Assembly: GCA_021234155.1 (NCBI GenBank)
Contig: JAJEKV010000050.1
Coordinates: 1,862,842-1,926,841, forward strand
DNA from: Isoetes taiwanensis
Taxonomy: Eukaryota > Streptophyta > Lycopodiopsida > Isoetales > Isoetaceae
DNA length: 64,000 nucleotides
Direction: 5' to 3'
The notes under the pieces are model-generated. The model did no database searches. It worked only from the letters and a program-made list of their open reading frames with translations, and was not told where the DNA came from. Positions 31,276 to 44,645 of the stretch are shown here, in pieces; the stretch's first letter is position 1, and every line of letters begins with the position of its first letter. The position numbers and the translations under genes are program-made.

Positions 31276-33660
31276 AAAATAAGGCTATAAAATGAGAAAC
31301 AAGTCAGTCCATCATCAAGAAAAGAAACCTCAATGAACTTGCCATATCTTCTCAAGGAAAATGCAAGTGATCAGTGAGTGTAATTGAAATATCATATATA
31401 CATTTCAAATATCCGGCTCTTTCAATCCATGACGATCTCTTATGGCTACATATATTGGACAAGCGATAAGGAAATGGTGTTCATCTTCAACTTCTTGTGA
31501 GCCACAAACTTCACATGTTCTCTGAGCAATGGGAATCTGCCGCCATTGTCCACCCTTGTCCACCCTCAATTGTAGATGATGGAGCTAACCCTCATCCGAC
31601 AAATCAAGTCTTGGTGTGCTCTATGTAAATGATCAAGAAGATATCAAGGTGTGTAGATGACCATAGAATTAATCTCTTTATAGAATTCTATTTTTTCCTG
31701 CGCATTTTGCCCATAGTTTATCAATAACTCTCATCCCCGACCCATTCTCTAATTCCTTCATTAGATATATCTACCATTGAGATACCCCAACGAATCAGCC
31801 ATGCAACTCTTTATGATACCAACCATTCCCAATGGCTTGCTTCTAATACTTTATATGGCAACTATCCGGCATTAGAGATTGAACTCTAAGCACATACCTA
31901 ATAAATTGGCAAAGAGCCTCCACCTCTAACTCCAACATTCTTGTTTCATGGAGCAACATTAGGTATGGCGCTTTGGAATTTAACTCCAAGCTCATTTATC
32001 AAGAAATGTTTTTTGTACCGATTCAATGCTTTTCCATTTCTTATGCGATAGCCCCCGGCCCCCATAGTTGGCAAACCATACAGAACTACTAGTGCATGAG
32101 GGCTTTATGTAAATGGTGGCACATATTCCATCCCACAAATAAATTTTTATGCATTATGCCTATATCCCAAATAGTGCCTCTTCCGTCAGATTTACTCTTT
32201 ATCCACTACAAAGATTCCATGTATAAGTATTTGTTACCTCCAGGCCCAAATATCTGTAATTATGCACCAGCTCCACCACCTGTCCATCATAGTATAATCT
32301 ATATACTTTCCTAGTAACAAACACCATGACTTTTGTCTTGTCTAGATTTACAGTTATCCTTGTAAGCTCACACGACCTTTTCAATACATTTAAATGTTTC
32401 TGCAAGTTTGTCTCGGATCGCGGAAATAATAACTATGTCATCAGCATAGAGCACCAATTGTACTAAATAATTTGCAACGAATGCCCCCTCCAAGCAATTT
32501 TCCTTAAGCCACTCTTCACAAATCAATATGTACTCCAAAAAGCATTGGCGATGCTCATATAGGCGAGCAAACATGACTCTTATTTCAAGGGGGACCCGAA
32601 GATCCTCAAAATATTGCATTAGCTGTTTTCGTGGAACTATATCAAAAGCCTTGCCATTTGGCATTCATTATCAAACCGAAGTTTATCCTTTTTGCTTTTC
32701 GGAATTGAAGATGAGAAAGCATGTCTTGCAGCCTCTAGCACTTTATTCTGGAATACTCTGCTTCGTTCCACGTGATCATGCGGAGGTACCCAATCCTCAA
32801 AGAGATATTTTGTCTCTTTTGTATACTCTGTTTGCCTACCATAATCTAGCAGCAAAGGAGCTATACCTCTTGCTCGTGCTTTTGATCGACGGTTTTCCAA
32901 AGCTTTCAAATAAAAAAAAAAAGAATGGAGAATAATCAGATTCTACAAGAGGGCTTTCTACTAGCAAATCACTTAGAACCATTTTATATATATTAGCAAT
33001 ATCATAATCGACTACACTCTTTCCTTTTGCTATTTCATTTATAAAAAGCGATGATTCTAGGAATCTTTTGCAGCCATTAATAACAAACAATCTTATGGGG
33101 CGATGATATGTTGGCATTATTATTCCTCTAGGCTAGTGGCCGAAGATTTGCTGCTAATGTTTCTTTTATGTCTCATAGTGAGAAGGACAAATTTATCAAA
33201 CCAATGGTTGGATGGCTAGTGGTCTATAATAATTGTTGTATCTCCACGATAAACCGCCCACTTTTTTGGTACGTGCTTCTTTTTATTTTGCATAACCTCC
33301 CATGCTTACAAAGTCAAGAGGAGAGAGGTCTTTGTATTGGGAACTTAATACCTTTGAGATGATTGTCGAGTGCTAAATCTTTGCAAAGGGAATCATACAA
33401 TACTTTTATTCAGAATGAATGGAGGGTTTTTACCTCCCGAGCACATATAGGCCGTGGTTCATCCTGATAGCATCTAAAGTTAGCCTACCCTTTTTGGTGA
33501 ATATGGTATGCAGATGGACAACAAAAAAATCTAATGAGCTAGTTCCCCATCTGTGCCTCTCAATGACATATAAAATAAGAGGGTAATCATAATTTTCTAA
33601 TGGTGCTTTATATTGGGGAAGTTCTTTCCATTTTGTATAACATGTTAAGGAGGGTCAATT
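31276..33660 (-). mobile_element. Decayed LINE, reverse transcriptase region
   Basis: On the minus strand, fragments read in LINE order. At 33660-33480: YVIERHRWGTSSLDFF. At 33117-32637: IAKGKSVVDYDIANIYK and further broken frames. At 32664-32368: FDIVPRKQLMQYFEDLRVP and the catalytic LVLYADDIVIIS. At 32405-32199: VNLDKTKVMVF, LYYDGQVVELVHNYRYLGLE. At about 31510-31400: a zinc knuckle, RTCEVCGSQEVEDEHHFLIA then CPIY. The YADD motif and the CxxC...H...C knuckle are diagnostic for LINE ORF2. Many stops and frameshifts are present. The left boundary is the (GGAA)n tract; the 5' end is unclear. Confidence 0.75.
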
Positions 33661-34489
33661 TCTTTTGGGATTGCTTGATACAAGTAAGCCCAAGGGCAAA
33701 TAAAAAATGTCAAAATTCAAATTAACAATTCTAAAATGTTTAGTTGAGCAAAATATGTGATGATCGGTTTTAGTTGTTCAAGAAAATGCATGTATCGCCA
33801 TGGTGGTCCTGAATTGAAATGAGTCCAGTGTTCTGCTACTTGATCTTCTCATAATAATGAAGAAACGGGTTATCTCCATCTCATAAAAGTCTATATCAAC
33901 CTTGAGAAAGTGCCACACTTATAGGCAAATAAACTACCCTCATATTTATTTTTTCGTGCATACATGACGTTTTTTGGCATCTTTGTATTGAATGTGTTGA
34001 TTAGAATTGTATCATCATAGCATCATGTTTTGTAAATTTTTTTTTTTAATATTATGTTAAGACCAATATAGGACACCACTTGCAATACAACAACCGAAAA
34101 TGATCAAAATTAAGTTAACATCTATGCAAAGATTTTATGACATTGCAAAACCCCCTTTATTGTAGGGCAATGCAAATTGGTCTGAATTCCAGTTGCAACT
34201 CCCCGCCCTCTAATTGTCCAAGCAACCCCGAATTTGCATTCCTCTCTCAGATCCTAATCCCATTGAATCTGGAATAGATTTTAACTTGAGACCACATAGA
34301 TTAACTACATCAAATGCTTTGACTTTAATTATCGATGAAGTTAGTGTCTTTTGAATTTAAACATTTTCATGGCCCCAAACATGAAAGGAATAAGATGTTG
34401 CCCTAGAAGTTGGCGAGATGTAAGTGTCATGCCTGGCCTTTGTAAATAAGAAAAGACAACTAAGAATATTGGATTGGGCTTGTGTTACT
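33661..34489. other. Non-coding stretch, nothing recognised
   Basis: AT-rich sequence without a recognisable gene; it may include further decayed sequence of the LINE to its left. Confidence 0.4.
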
Positions 34490-34590
34490 TCAAAACAAGG
34501 TGTCACAAGACAGGGGTTGCCCTCCATGGCCTGGAGGGTGAAGTGGCTAAATCATACTTCAAAGTCATGTTTTCACACCATCCATCACCG
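34490..34590 (-). repeat. Terminal part of the hairpin-headed dispersed repeat
   Basis: Read on the minus strand, AACATGACTTTGAAGTATG, CCATGGAGGGCAACCCC and CACCTTGT follow the order seen at 18853-18930. It is an isolated end fragment. Confidence 0.6.
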
Positions 34591-34939
34591 ATGACTTAGA
34601 TATGCAGCAATGAGGTTTTTACATAAAACTGATCAACGCCTCAAATTGGCTTCAAGATATCTATTTGCTTCATCTTTTCCTTTGGCCAAAAACTTCGGGA
34701 TGGATTAAAGAATCCCATGTTTGCTACAAAGAAACTCTCCAATTCAGAGACATTCGATGTTTCAATGCACATGGCCCGCTTCAAGATTTTTCGCGAAGCA
34801 CAAGATGAGTTTAGGCCGGATTCCACAAAGGTACTTTCTCCTATAATAGTTTTGCCTTGAATTTTTCTTTTATAGGTCCTTTGCAACTCCAATGCTGCCG
34901 ATATATGTTGTTGGGACTATTGCTAACAAGTTAAGGAAT

Positions 34940-35632
34940 TGATGAAGTGTGATCATGTAATATTTTAAGGTGTCTTGATAATTTTGAGATATCTCGAGTT
35001 TAAAGTTCCGTGGAAAAAAGTCATACAAGGTTCATATAGGTAATACAACAGAGTTTGTGTTGCTTAAGAACATGTTAAGACATGATTCAACTGCTTGGTA
35101 CATTATAAGTTTGAAGGAGCTATTGAGGTTGAACTATTAGATGAATATAACCTATATGGTTATTTAATTTATAAGACCTATATCTTAAGGTATGGTCGTT
35201 ATATTTTTAATGGCTTTATAATAGAAAGTTGAAGCCAAATCAAGTATGACCATGTCACCAAATGGGATAACTACAAAAGGCAATAGAAAGAAGAGATCGG
35301 TCCCGAGCCATTTCGGTTCCAAGAGATAAACACAAAGAGAATTAATTGGAACAATATACAAGTGGAGAAACTTGTATCCTAAACCTCGCAATTTGGATTG
35401 AGATCGAGTTTGGTCGGCCGAAATAACCTAAGTCAACTTTGCTCTGAAGGACACCTCCATTCCCAAATGAACAAGAATCTCGATTTCTTATAAAGGTTGA
35501 ATGACATTGTTTGAGTTTTAAATTGAGATATGAGCATCATTGCAAGTCTAATGCCTATGGTTGTCAATAAGTCACTTGAGTAATAATTCAAGGTGCATTT
35601 GGATAGATTTGATCTAAAACAAATTTTCTTCA
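34940..35632 (+). repeat. 5' LTR of the copia element
   Basis: It starts TGATGAAGTGTGATCATG and ends AAATTTTCTTCA. It pairs with the 3' LTR along its whole length. Differences are mostly small indels and clustered blocks (for example near 35262, 35300 and 35415). Confidence 0.92.
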
Positions 35633-35645
35633 TTGATATCGAGCC
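35633..35645 (+). promoter_or_regulatory. Primer-binding site
   Basis: TTGATATCGAGCC directly after the 5' LTR resembles the initiator-methionine tRNA site TGGTATCAGAGCC of plant copia elements, with one substitution and one lost base. Confidence 0.75.
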
Positions 35646-35654
35646 ATTCTAATC

Positions 35655-36640
35655 ATGTCTACTAGATTTGGTGCAAATTTACTAACCTCTATTGAAGTGT
35701 TTAAAGGAGAGGGTGGATTTTAGATATGGAAACAAGGCATTAAACAAGTGCTTGAATCTGAAAAAACCGTGGCATTTGATAGAAGAAGGGAAGTGATAAG
35801 AAAACATCAATAGTGGTGAGATCTAGAATTCCATGAGGGAGACCAAAGGAAGAATCTATTGGAGGAGGAAATAATGATTCTTCAAGCAGGCATTACCAAG
35901 GGGAACAACTAGTTCGGACCGTAAGATGAGTTCAAAATAATGGAAGCTCAAGCTATCATAACTAGCAAAGTGGGAACTCGCCATTAAACTCAAGCTAAGA
36001 GGTATGAGCCCGAGAAATGTGGAAGTATTTGGTAAGCCAGATGAAGTTAAAACATCTTCTCAAATTGATATGTTGGAAAAGCAACTTAGAAAGCTTAAGT
36101 TATTTGAAAAACACAATTTGACTCAATATTTGGAGAAGTTTGATTCTATAATTGCGCACCTAGAAGGAGCCGATTGTACTCAATGATGAGTACAAAATTT
36201 TGTCTTTGGCAAGATCGTGTCTCATAACAATCAATTGGCAACATTAATCAGAATGTTGTAAGATCCAAAGAGCATGCCATTCAAATGATTAGAAATGTAA
36301 TTTGAGCAAAAGGCTGATGTTTTGAGGATGATGTATCCGGCCGGAGGTTTTGTATGCAGGGAAACAAAAGAAAGGAGGAAATTTCAATAAGGAAAACTAG
36401 GGCCATGTTACAATTGCAATCAAGATGGTCACTTGAAGTCCGAAAGTGTCCCAATGAAGGTAAGGCAATTAGATGTTTCAATTGTGATGGAAAGGGGCAT
36501 TTTGTCAGAACCGCCCTAGTCCAAGAGGGACTTATAGAAAAGCAAGAGGAAGAGGTAGGTCTCGCGAAATGCAAGAGGAGAAGTCGGCAGAGGGAAGACC
36601 GGATTCGTGAGGTAACCATTAGTAAATATGGTCAAAGAAC
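35655..36640 (+). pseudogene. copia gag remnant with zinc knuckle
   Basis: Starting ATG at 35655, the frame reads MSTRFGANLLTSIEVFKGEG then a stop within IWKQGIKQVLESEKTVAFD, the usual copia gag opening. LTQYLEKFDSIIAHLEGAD (about 36120-36180) is the UBN2/gag core. Near 36400-36510, CYNCNQDGHLKSE and CFNCDGKGHFVRT are two knuckle motifs of CX2CX4HX4C type, the last Cys lost in frame. Stops and frameshifts are frequent. Confidence 0.8.
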
Positions 36641-36739
36641 CACGTGCTATTGAAGAAGAGGAAGATGACACAAATGAGGTAAGAAAAATTTGACAATATT
36701 ATGATCAAGCTTCAAAGAAATTTGAATAAAAAGGGATAA

Positions 36740-37860
36740 CAATTTGGTCGATAATAGATTCAGAGCCGAGAAAAACCGCGACATGTGACCAAGCTTTGTT
36801 AAAGGAGTGCAAAAGAAGGATGCCGCCATGTGTACCGAGATGGAGCATTGAAAAGAATTGAAGATGCTGGCATATTGGAGATTTTTGATTTAGAGGGAAA
36901 AGCAGTAGAAGTTTAAGGATGTATTGTGTGTTCCAGGACTTGTCAAGAATCTAATTTCAGTTTGTCAATTAGTGGACTTGGGATACAAAGTGTTGTTTGA
37001 AAATTGAATGTAAGATCTTTCTTGATAATAAAATCAAGTTTGTTGGAAAAAAGGGTTGGAAATTTGTTTGGTCTCGATTGTATGCATATTCCAAGCTTGA
37101 ATGTTGTTGAATATCCCTCCTTAAGAACATGGCATAACAGGATGTGTCATACAAACATGGATAACATTAGTATTCTGCTCAAAAGAGGCCTCATAACAGC
37201 AAATGAAAGAGAAGACAGAAATATGTTGTGTATGGTCGGGTCATAAATATTTTATGACATTCATAGATGATTTTAGCGTAAAGACAAAATGCTACCGCCT
37301 AAAAACAAAGGATCGTGCTTATGAGGCAATCAAACTTTACATTGCAAGTGTTGAAACAGAAGAAAAGTGAGGTGCATTCGACAAACAGGGGGGAATGAAT
37401 ATCTCTCCCATGAATTTAAGTTATTTTGTGCAAAAAGAGGCATTAAAAGGCAACTAACGTAGATATTCTCCCTCAACAAAATGGAGTAGCCGAGAGAAAA
37501 TAGAACACCGCCAATGCAAAGGAGATCAATGTTGAAGTACTCGTGATTGCCAAATTATATATGGAATGAAGCTCTTTAATCAAGTAGCTGTATATTCGTA
37601 ATATACTACCATCCGGTTAGTACAAAGGGGACAAAGCATTAAATGTTGTGGTCCTGAAAATTGCCTAATTATGAGAACCCAAGGCCTATGGATATTTGGC
37701 CTTTGCACATGTGCCGAAAGGCTTGAGAAGAAAGCTTGATGATAGGGCATACATCACTTACTTGGTTGGATATGACACAAATTTCAAAAAGCATACGATT
37801 GTATGTTCCTCGCATTAAAGAAAAATAATTGTGAGTAGAGATGTGGTTTTGATGAGCATC
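36740..37860 (+). pseudogene. copia protease and integrase remnant
   Basis: IWSIIDSEPRKTAT (about 36745) is the damaged protease site (normally DSG). TWHNRMCHTNMDNISIL (about 37125-37175) is the GAG-pre-integrase zinc region. FMTFIDDFS (about 37255), GGNEYLSHEFKLFCAKRGIK (about 37390) and QQNGVAERE (about 37475) mark the integrase core. RAYITYLVGYDTN (about 37748) and VSRDVV follow. All are broken by stops and frameshifts. Confidence 0.8.
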
Positions 37861-38368
37861 AATTTTACAAGAAGATCTCAAGGGTGAATGAGATAAAAAA
37901 GAAGATGGTGAACAAAGCCTTAATGTAGAAAAAAAAAAAAAAACCCAAAGAATACCGCATAAAGGAAATGATCGATTGACCAAAGAGGTGTAATCAATGA
38001 TTTTGAGGATGAAAACACCACTGAACAAGAGATCAAAATACAATCTCAGAAACATTTGAAGAAGATATGTCCAAGAAAATGAAATGGAAGAAACAAGTTC
38101 ACAGATTGAACAAATACATGAAAAACAAAAAGGGAAAGGTAGGAGAACCGAAGCTCGATATTAAAAGATGAGAATTAAGGATTAATGGAGTTACATGGAA
38201 GAAAATGAGTTGGGAAAAAGTAAAAAGACTCCAAAGACCATGATGAAATAGAGAATATCTTTGATATTCTAATCTTGGAGAACTGTGGATTTACCAAAGA
38301 ATTATAATGAAGAAGTTAATGGTTTGCATTCTAAAGAATGGCTTAAAACCATGCAAGACAAGATGCAT

Positions 38369-38377
38369 GCTTTTCAA
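38369..38377. repeat. Left target duplication of the nested LINE
   Basis: GCTTTTCAA here and GCTTTCCAA at 43152-43160 flank the LINE. Removing the LINE and one copy restores the copia reading MHAFQRAQEHLTGTYEVV. Confidence 0.8.
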
Positions 38378-41300
38378 AGGAAGGAAGGAAGGAAGGAAGT
38401 TTATTTTAACGCCCACCTGAGGCCGAGAACACCAAAACAAACAATGTAATCAGACAAAGAGAACCCTACTACACGGATGAAAAACCCCACTTGGGAGGAA
38501 AAAAACCCTAACAAGAGGGCTCTCAAATACCATGCCCCGAAGAGCAAGTCCGACGGCCGAATCAAGCAGGATGTAAGCTCCTACCGCGCTTACCGTGAGG
38601 TGATGCAGTAACTGATGTAGCGGCGCGGTCGAGCATCTAAGATCGCTGTGCACCGCCGACATGGGCATATGCCGGGCACCGCTGAGGGGCATGGTGCTCA
38701 TCTTCTATCACATGCATCTCACAACACCGACATATCCTCTCCTCCCTCGAGATCCCGCGGCCCGCCATTCACCCCCAAATGACTGCTTTTCAATTCGAGG
38801 TAATGGGAACCCGCCCCTATGGCAGCAATAGTTCTCCGCTTTCACGTTCATATGTGCTTTCAAGCACCGATGGGGTCCATGCTCAAGGCCGATTAATCTG
38901 AAGCGTGATAGTGCTCGCCTTAGGCTTTGCAAGAGTAGAGGCATCCCACGTGGTGGCAAAGATAGCCCGCGATCCACTGCCCATTCTCGCATCCGACCGC
39001 CAGTGCCACCATCTGTTGGTAATCCATAGACCACCTCCTAAACCATCCCCTATGGTGCTCGTAAGCATACCTCTTCAAGCCGGGGCCCCCTGCTAACAAC
39101 ACCTCGTGGGGCAAGCTGCTCATCCATCCCATCCACCTTATGGAAGCAAGTAAGATGCCTCACAAGATAAGCACGTCAGAAAGGCCGTAACCCCGCCTCA
39201 TACAACAAAAATCCGACACGGTACCTGCGGTCCTTTTCACTCCCAAGCTATATGTCAAGAAAGCTTTTCTCGCACCCTTTCCAACCTATCCCACGATTTT
39301 TGCTAACCGGGCCCCAAACCTCCACCCCATATAGCAAAGACCGCTCAACTAAAGTTCTAACTGTGTGTGCTCTCCTCGCCCAAATACAGAGATCTATCCG
39401 CAACACGCTTTTTGCACCGCAGATATAAAGCCTTCCACCGCATCCGGCTTTCCTCTCCACACACTCATCCCACAAAGATGTTAGTAGTGAAATCAATTCC
39501 CGTGATACTTGAAGCCCGCGACCATCTCCACTTCCTGCCCCCTCACAGAATATAACTCCCGGATAGGGTGTTATGGTAGGACAGATCGCCGAAAGCAATC
39601 GCTATTCCCGCTGCCCCACATAACCCACCGAGGGCATCCAAATGTCGCCGCATACCGGCCGGCCGCGGTGGGCTAGCAAAGCTACATCATCCGCGATACA
39701 AGAATCGCCTACGAGGTCGTGATCGATAATTGCACCCCCAGATCCCCCATGGTGTCGCATCCACATCTCCAAGCTATCAATGTACAACCCAAAAAAAAGC
39801 TTGAGACAACGGCAGCCCCGCTAACTCCCATAGTGCTAGCTACCCGCCGATCTTCATAAGGCAAAGGCAAAGATAAATCCCATCATAAAGCCGGTGCACC
39901 ACATTCTCCCGAATCCCCGTGGAACTCGCAATTTTGCAACCTCGCCACAAAGATGTCTCCGGGATCGGTGATCATATGCAGCCTTAAAATCTACAAAGCA
40001 GCAATACAAGTCCTGCCGCAAGATTCCGCTTGCCTCCATCAACACTCTCAAAGTGAAGATATGGTCTGGCCGTGGAGTGAGCCGGGCTAAAAGCCCCGCC
40101 TCGCCAATTGCCCGCACCCCCCGCCTCCTACCCACTTAGTGAGTTTTTCTCCACCACCCCTCGCCAGAGCTTTGCAAACAAATGAAGCTTACCATAATCA
40201 TCCCAATACGGCCATCCAGATACCTTTATGAACAGAACAACCTTACTAACCATCCACTCTTGGGGAGCCCTCCGCCGAGCGCCGTTAATGATCACCGCCG
40301 TGGGCCTTTTTACCACGTATGGGCCACCCCATTTCAACAAAATCTACCCCCAGCCCCCCAGAATCCTTTGCCTTGCCATTCGCCATGCCTCGAGACCGGC
40401 TGACATCCTCCCCGCTGCGGAGCTGCAAAGACCTCTCCTACCCGGATCCGGACCTCGCATTAGCCCTCGGGGCCATATAACTCCCGCAAGTGGTGCATCC
40501 ATTGCTCCACACTTACATTACCACCACCGGGCTTGTATAACACCTTACGCCAAAAGCTTTTGGCTCGCCATGAGCATGTCAAACAAAGCCCCCCGAAGTT
40601 TCGCCATGTATCTCCCCTTCTTGGCTTTTAGAAAGAGCTTATAGTCTTGCAGGGCCTGCGGGGTCGCTAAATCGGTGGATCTATGACTAAACGCAACTGC
40701 TCTTTAGAGCCTTGCAATCAGATCAAACCACGTTCTCGTGAAAATGCGCTGTGTCCTCCTGAGGGCCCTTCACCGCAAAGGAAGCCTCAAAGAAATGCGC
40801 CAAATACCACCAGCCATGCACACCTGCCTTGGCAAGGTGTAGAAGCTATCAAACCCTCAGAACTCCCCTCACCAACACGTATTCATACCGTCCCTCGCTC
40901 GAGAAGGTGGATGTATGGTAACCCTCCCCGCCTTTTTTATGTGTTCCACTATTGAGTGCTCCCAATTCAACAAGTGACATAAAGCGCGGTAGTGATCCGA
41001 GAAAAGCCTCCTCATCCCCCGTGGCTTGTGCCAATGGAGAAGTGTGTAACCATGTCAAGTCGCTAATGGAGCGAAGGTAATCCAACACACTAGCTCCCCA
41101 TCCCCGCCTATCACTCCTACAAGTAACACCCCCCGAAAGTGTGGCCATCGGGCCGATACCATTACAAATTACCATGTCAAAACCCGGCAGAGCCGGACCA
41201 TGTGCCCGCCAAATGGTCTAGCCACCATATCCCGAGTGCCGTGGCGTCGAATAGCGGATGCCTCAAGCCAAAGTGGATCAGCATTATCGCCACCTTGAAG

Positions 41301-43151
41301 GTCACCGACCGCAAAACAAAGCCGCATTTAGCATTGAAATCTCCAAGCAAAAACACCGCCCCTCGCCGCCTATAGCGGCTATGTCATCATACACGCCTCC
41401 CTATACAGATCTCGACATCCGTGGTTCCGTGATCATGTACCGGGTAGAACTTAGAGCCTCGCATGGGGAATGTAGCACGAAGCAAGAAACAATGGGACAT
41501 GACCAGGCTCTAATACCATTACCCACATGTAGCGTTAAATGCATCGACTTCAAGTGTGATCTTGCATGCTAAGGCGCCCCTAAAGTAGCAAGCCACTCCA
41601 CCGCATCCGCGTCCGCCATGGCGCCATTAGCAAGTGAGAAATGCCGATATCCTCAATGTCCGGGTAATCGATGCCCTTCATAATCCCATGTCTTCAAGTA
41701 GAAGACGATGTCCATGTTCCGCCGCGATCCCATCTGCCATCGCCTTTCGCCACGGAAGCCCCTACAATTCCGTGAAACAATGCTAAGACACTTTTCCCTA
41801 TGCCGACCAAGGGGCCGGGTGGACCCATCCGAGTGCCCGAGGACGCCGGGCTGGTTGGAATAACTCGGCAGCCTCGCCACGGACCGATGGATGATGCCGC
41901 AGCTTGGGAAGGCCTCAATCTGCCCTCTCCCCGGCCGCGCCTGCCCGATGCCCCCCGACCGCTTCGCCTCTCGAGACGCAGCTGCCATGGGAGTGCCGCC
42001 CGCGAATCGCCCGACGAGGGGAGGCACATATACCTTCATCTTGTCATTAACCAAACCAGCAGCCCTCCAAATTTTGTCGTAATTCCTCTTATCTTGACCA
42101 ACTTTGGCTTCTTTTCCCGCTGTCGCAGCGGGCGGAGATCCGCATCCGTGTATATGGACGCATCTTTCAAGCGACCGGTATGTTGCAACAACAAAGATTT
42201 TGCCTCCCAATCCAAGATCTGCGAACTTAACTAGTCGAGGTCTCATGCTCTGGTCCCTCCCACTCGATTGGACTCTTTTTGATAACCAAATATCAGAATT
42301 GAGCTTTGCAAGTACTGTGGTGGTAAGCTTACCTCGGCAAATCCTCGCCTTGCTCCTCCCAAGAATCCCCAAGACAATAAGGTTGAGGTGGCGTGCCGAT
42401 GTCTTGCTCCTCACGGCACTACCCATTCCCCGAGCCACCTCGCCTCGGGTATGGGGGTGCTGGTGCAGACGACGGGTGCACCTCCGGACTAAGCACCTCC
42501 ATTCTCGGAGGTCCCGTGATCTCACTGTGGGGGCCATATGGTTCTCTATATGTGAGCATCTTCCCCGACATCTCCCACTGGCTCGCCCCTTTTGCTTCAT
42601 CAAGGAATTGGAGCCTGCCTCAACCGCCTTCCACATCCTTTTCCTTAGCATCTATCCCACCAGCCATGCTTGACTTGTACAATCCGCTGAGCAACCCCTT
42701 CATGTCACCGCTTGCGCCATGTCTTCCATCCACCGCCGGTGGACCTATCCAAGCGGTGCCCCATCTCCGCGACTAGTCGCTGTTGTTTGTATCTCCCTCT
42801 TATCCGTCATCAGCCTTTTGGCTCCCCGCAATCATAATCCCCAAGCCAACTTCCACAAGGGAAATTCGCCCTTCGCTGGAGAAGCCGCTTGAGCGCAGCC
42901 GGCGCATGGTCCCGATGCCTCCAAGCTTGCCGCCTTAGCCCGGAGGGAACCGCCTATTCCTGCATAACCCCGATTGCTTCACCGCGATACCGCCTTCGAT
43001 GGGGACGAGGTATCCAAATTGCGGCTTTTTCTTCAACGCATGCATGCCGCCGTGGGTGGCCATAGAGGGCCGGGACCGCCGTGGATTCCGGCCGACCAAA
43101 ACAGAGGAAACACCATACAAATCATACACCAACGGAAAGCTCGTTCGATAA
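38378..43151 (-). mobile_element. LINE (non-LTR retrotransposon) nested in copia
   Basis: A GC-rich 4774-bp insert read on the minus strand. At its 5' side (43150-41800) an ORF1-like stretch contains LGLGGKIFVVATYRS. ORF2 opens at about 41790 with CLSIVSRNCRGF and DIVFYLKTW, the start of an APE-type endonuclease; GAVFLLGDFNA (about 41360) is its conserved Asp/Asn block. Reverse transcriptase motif A is DLYCCFVDFKAAYD (about 40000) and motif C is IADDVALLA (about 39690). ERSLLYGVEVWGPVS (about 39320) lies in the C-terminal part. The 3' end, GGTGGGCGTTAAAATAAAC, carries a (TTCC)4 tail at 38379-38399. ORFs are broken by many frameshifts. It is longer than the other LINE copies here and may be nearly full-length. 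Confidence 0.87.
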
Positions 43152-43160
43152 GCTTTCCAA
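43152..43160. repeat. Right target duplication of the nested LINE
   Basis: GCTTTCCAA, the partner of GCTTTTCAA at 38369-38377, with one mismatch. Confidence 0.8.
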
Positions 43161-44620
43161 CGAGCCCAAGAACACCTGACAGGCACTTATGAGGTTGTTG
43201 ACAAGCCTAAAGATAAAAATATTATAGGAAATAAATGGATATTCAGAATAAAGCCTGGAATAGATGGAAAAACAACAAAATTCAAGGCTAGGTAGTAGCA
43301 CAGGGATTTTCACAGCAAAAGGGAAAGGATTTTGATGAAACCTTTTCTCCATTGGTGAAAATAAACAGCCTAAGAATATTGCTTGCCATAGCCAGCTCAT
43401 GTAATCTTGAAATACATCACATGGACGTGAGCACAACATTTTTGAATGCAAAATTAGAAGAGGAAGTCTATTTGAAGCAAGCCCCTGGATTTGAAGAAGG
43501 AGAAGGAAAGGTATGGAAATTGAAAAGAGCTGTGTATGGATTAAGACAGTCCCCAAGAGAATGGTATAAGTGCATGGACAGATACTTGCAAGAACAAGGA
43601 TTTGAAAAATTAAACTATGATGGGAATTTGTATAAGTTCAGAAATGGAGAAGAATGGTGCATTATAGCATTATATGTGGATGATAATATTATGGTAGCAA
43701 AAGGATTGAAAACATTACTCAAATGCAAAGAGATTCTCAATAACAGATTCCAAATGTCTGACCTTGGTGAATTAAAAAGATTCTTGGGTATTGAAGTATT
43801 CAGAAACAGAAATAGCAGACTTTTGGCTTTGAGCCAACAAACACATACTGAAAATATGTTGAGCAGGTTTGGAATGAAAGATTGTAACATAACAAGTACA
43901 CCTATTGTGCCAGGACATAAAATTTCAAGGAAAATGTGTCCTCAAACTGAAGAAGAACAAAAACAAATGGAGGAAGTACCATATAGGTCTTTAATTGGGT
44001 GTTTATCATATGTTGCCAACTGCACAAGACCTGACATAGCATTTGCTGTTAATATTTTGAGCAGGTACAGTCATGCCCCTAGGAGAGCACACTGGATTGC
44101 AGCTAAGAGGATTTTGAGATATCTAAAAGGTACTATGCATTATGGTATTATGTTCAACACATGTGAATTAAATTTGAAAGCATTTTGTGATGCTGATTGG
44201 GGTGGAGATCTTGATCAGAGAAGATCTACCTCAGGATATGTAATAATGTTGGGAGGTGCAACTTGGAAGTGCAAAAAACAGGGCAGCATTGCTTTATCGA
44301 GTGCTGAAGCAGAGTATAACTCTGCCTCATTGGCAGTAAAAGAAATTGTGTGGGAAAGAAAACTTATGAGAGAACTTGGATTTGATCAGAAAATTCCCAC
44401 TGCGGATGTAATCAGGATGCGACGAAGTTGCATAGCCATGTCAAAATGTCGGGCCTACATGAAAGATCTAAGCATATAGAGATAGATTCATTTTTGAGAG
44501 ATATGGTGGAAAAGAATTATGTTCATTTGACATATGTCAAGCATTAAAGGAGCAACCGCGCATATTATTAACAAAAGCATTACTAGTAGCAAGGTTTGAA
44601 GAACCGAGAAAATCATTAAG
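43161..44620 (+). pseudogene. copia reverse transcriptase and RNase H
   Basis: The reading begins RAQEHLTGTYEVVDKP, then NIIGNKWIFRIKPG, a stop in the RVVAQGFSQ block, and a clean 375-codon frame from 43352 to 44479. That frame has HHMDVSTTFLNAKLEEEVYL, AVYGLRQSPREWY, the catalytic ALYVDDNIMVA (YVDD intact), RPDIAFAVNILSRY, and RNase H parts CDADWGGD and ALSSAEAEY. The CDNQS block is damaged (VIRMRRSC). A frameshift near 44462 moves the end, RSKHIEIDSFLRDMVEKNY to LTYVKH, into another frame, and remnants continue to ARFEEPRKSLRC near 44620. This is the best-preserved part of the element but not a functional polyprotein. Confidence 0.9.
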
Positions 44621-44645
44621 GTGTCAGAACTCGTAAATATTACAT

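Noticed and set aside
30792-31355. Long open frames on both strands encoding (LPSF)n or (KEGR)n
   Set aside because: They are direct read-through of the GGAA microsatellite and have no independent coding signal.
41653-42776. Several long open frames on both strands (for example 41800-42234 and 42104-42673, plus strand)
   Set aside because: The GC-rich LINE has few stops in any frame; only the minus-strand reading shows endonuclease motifs.
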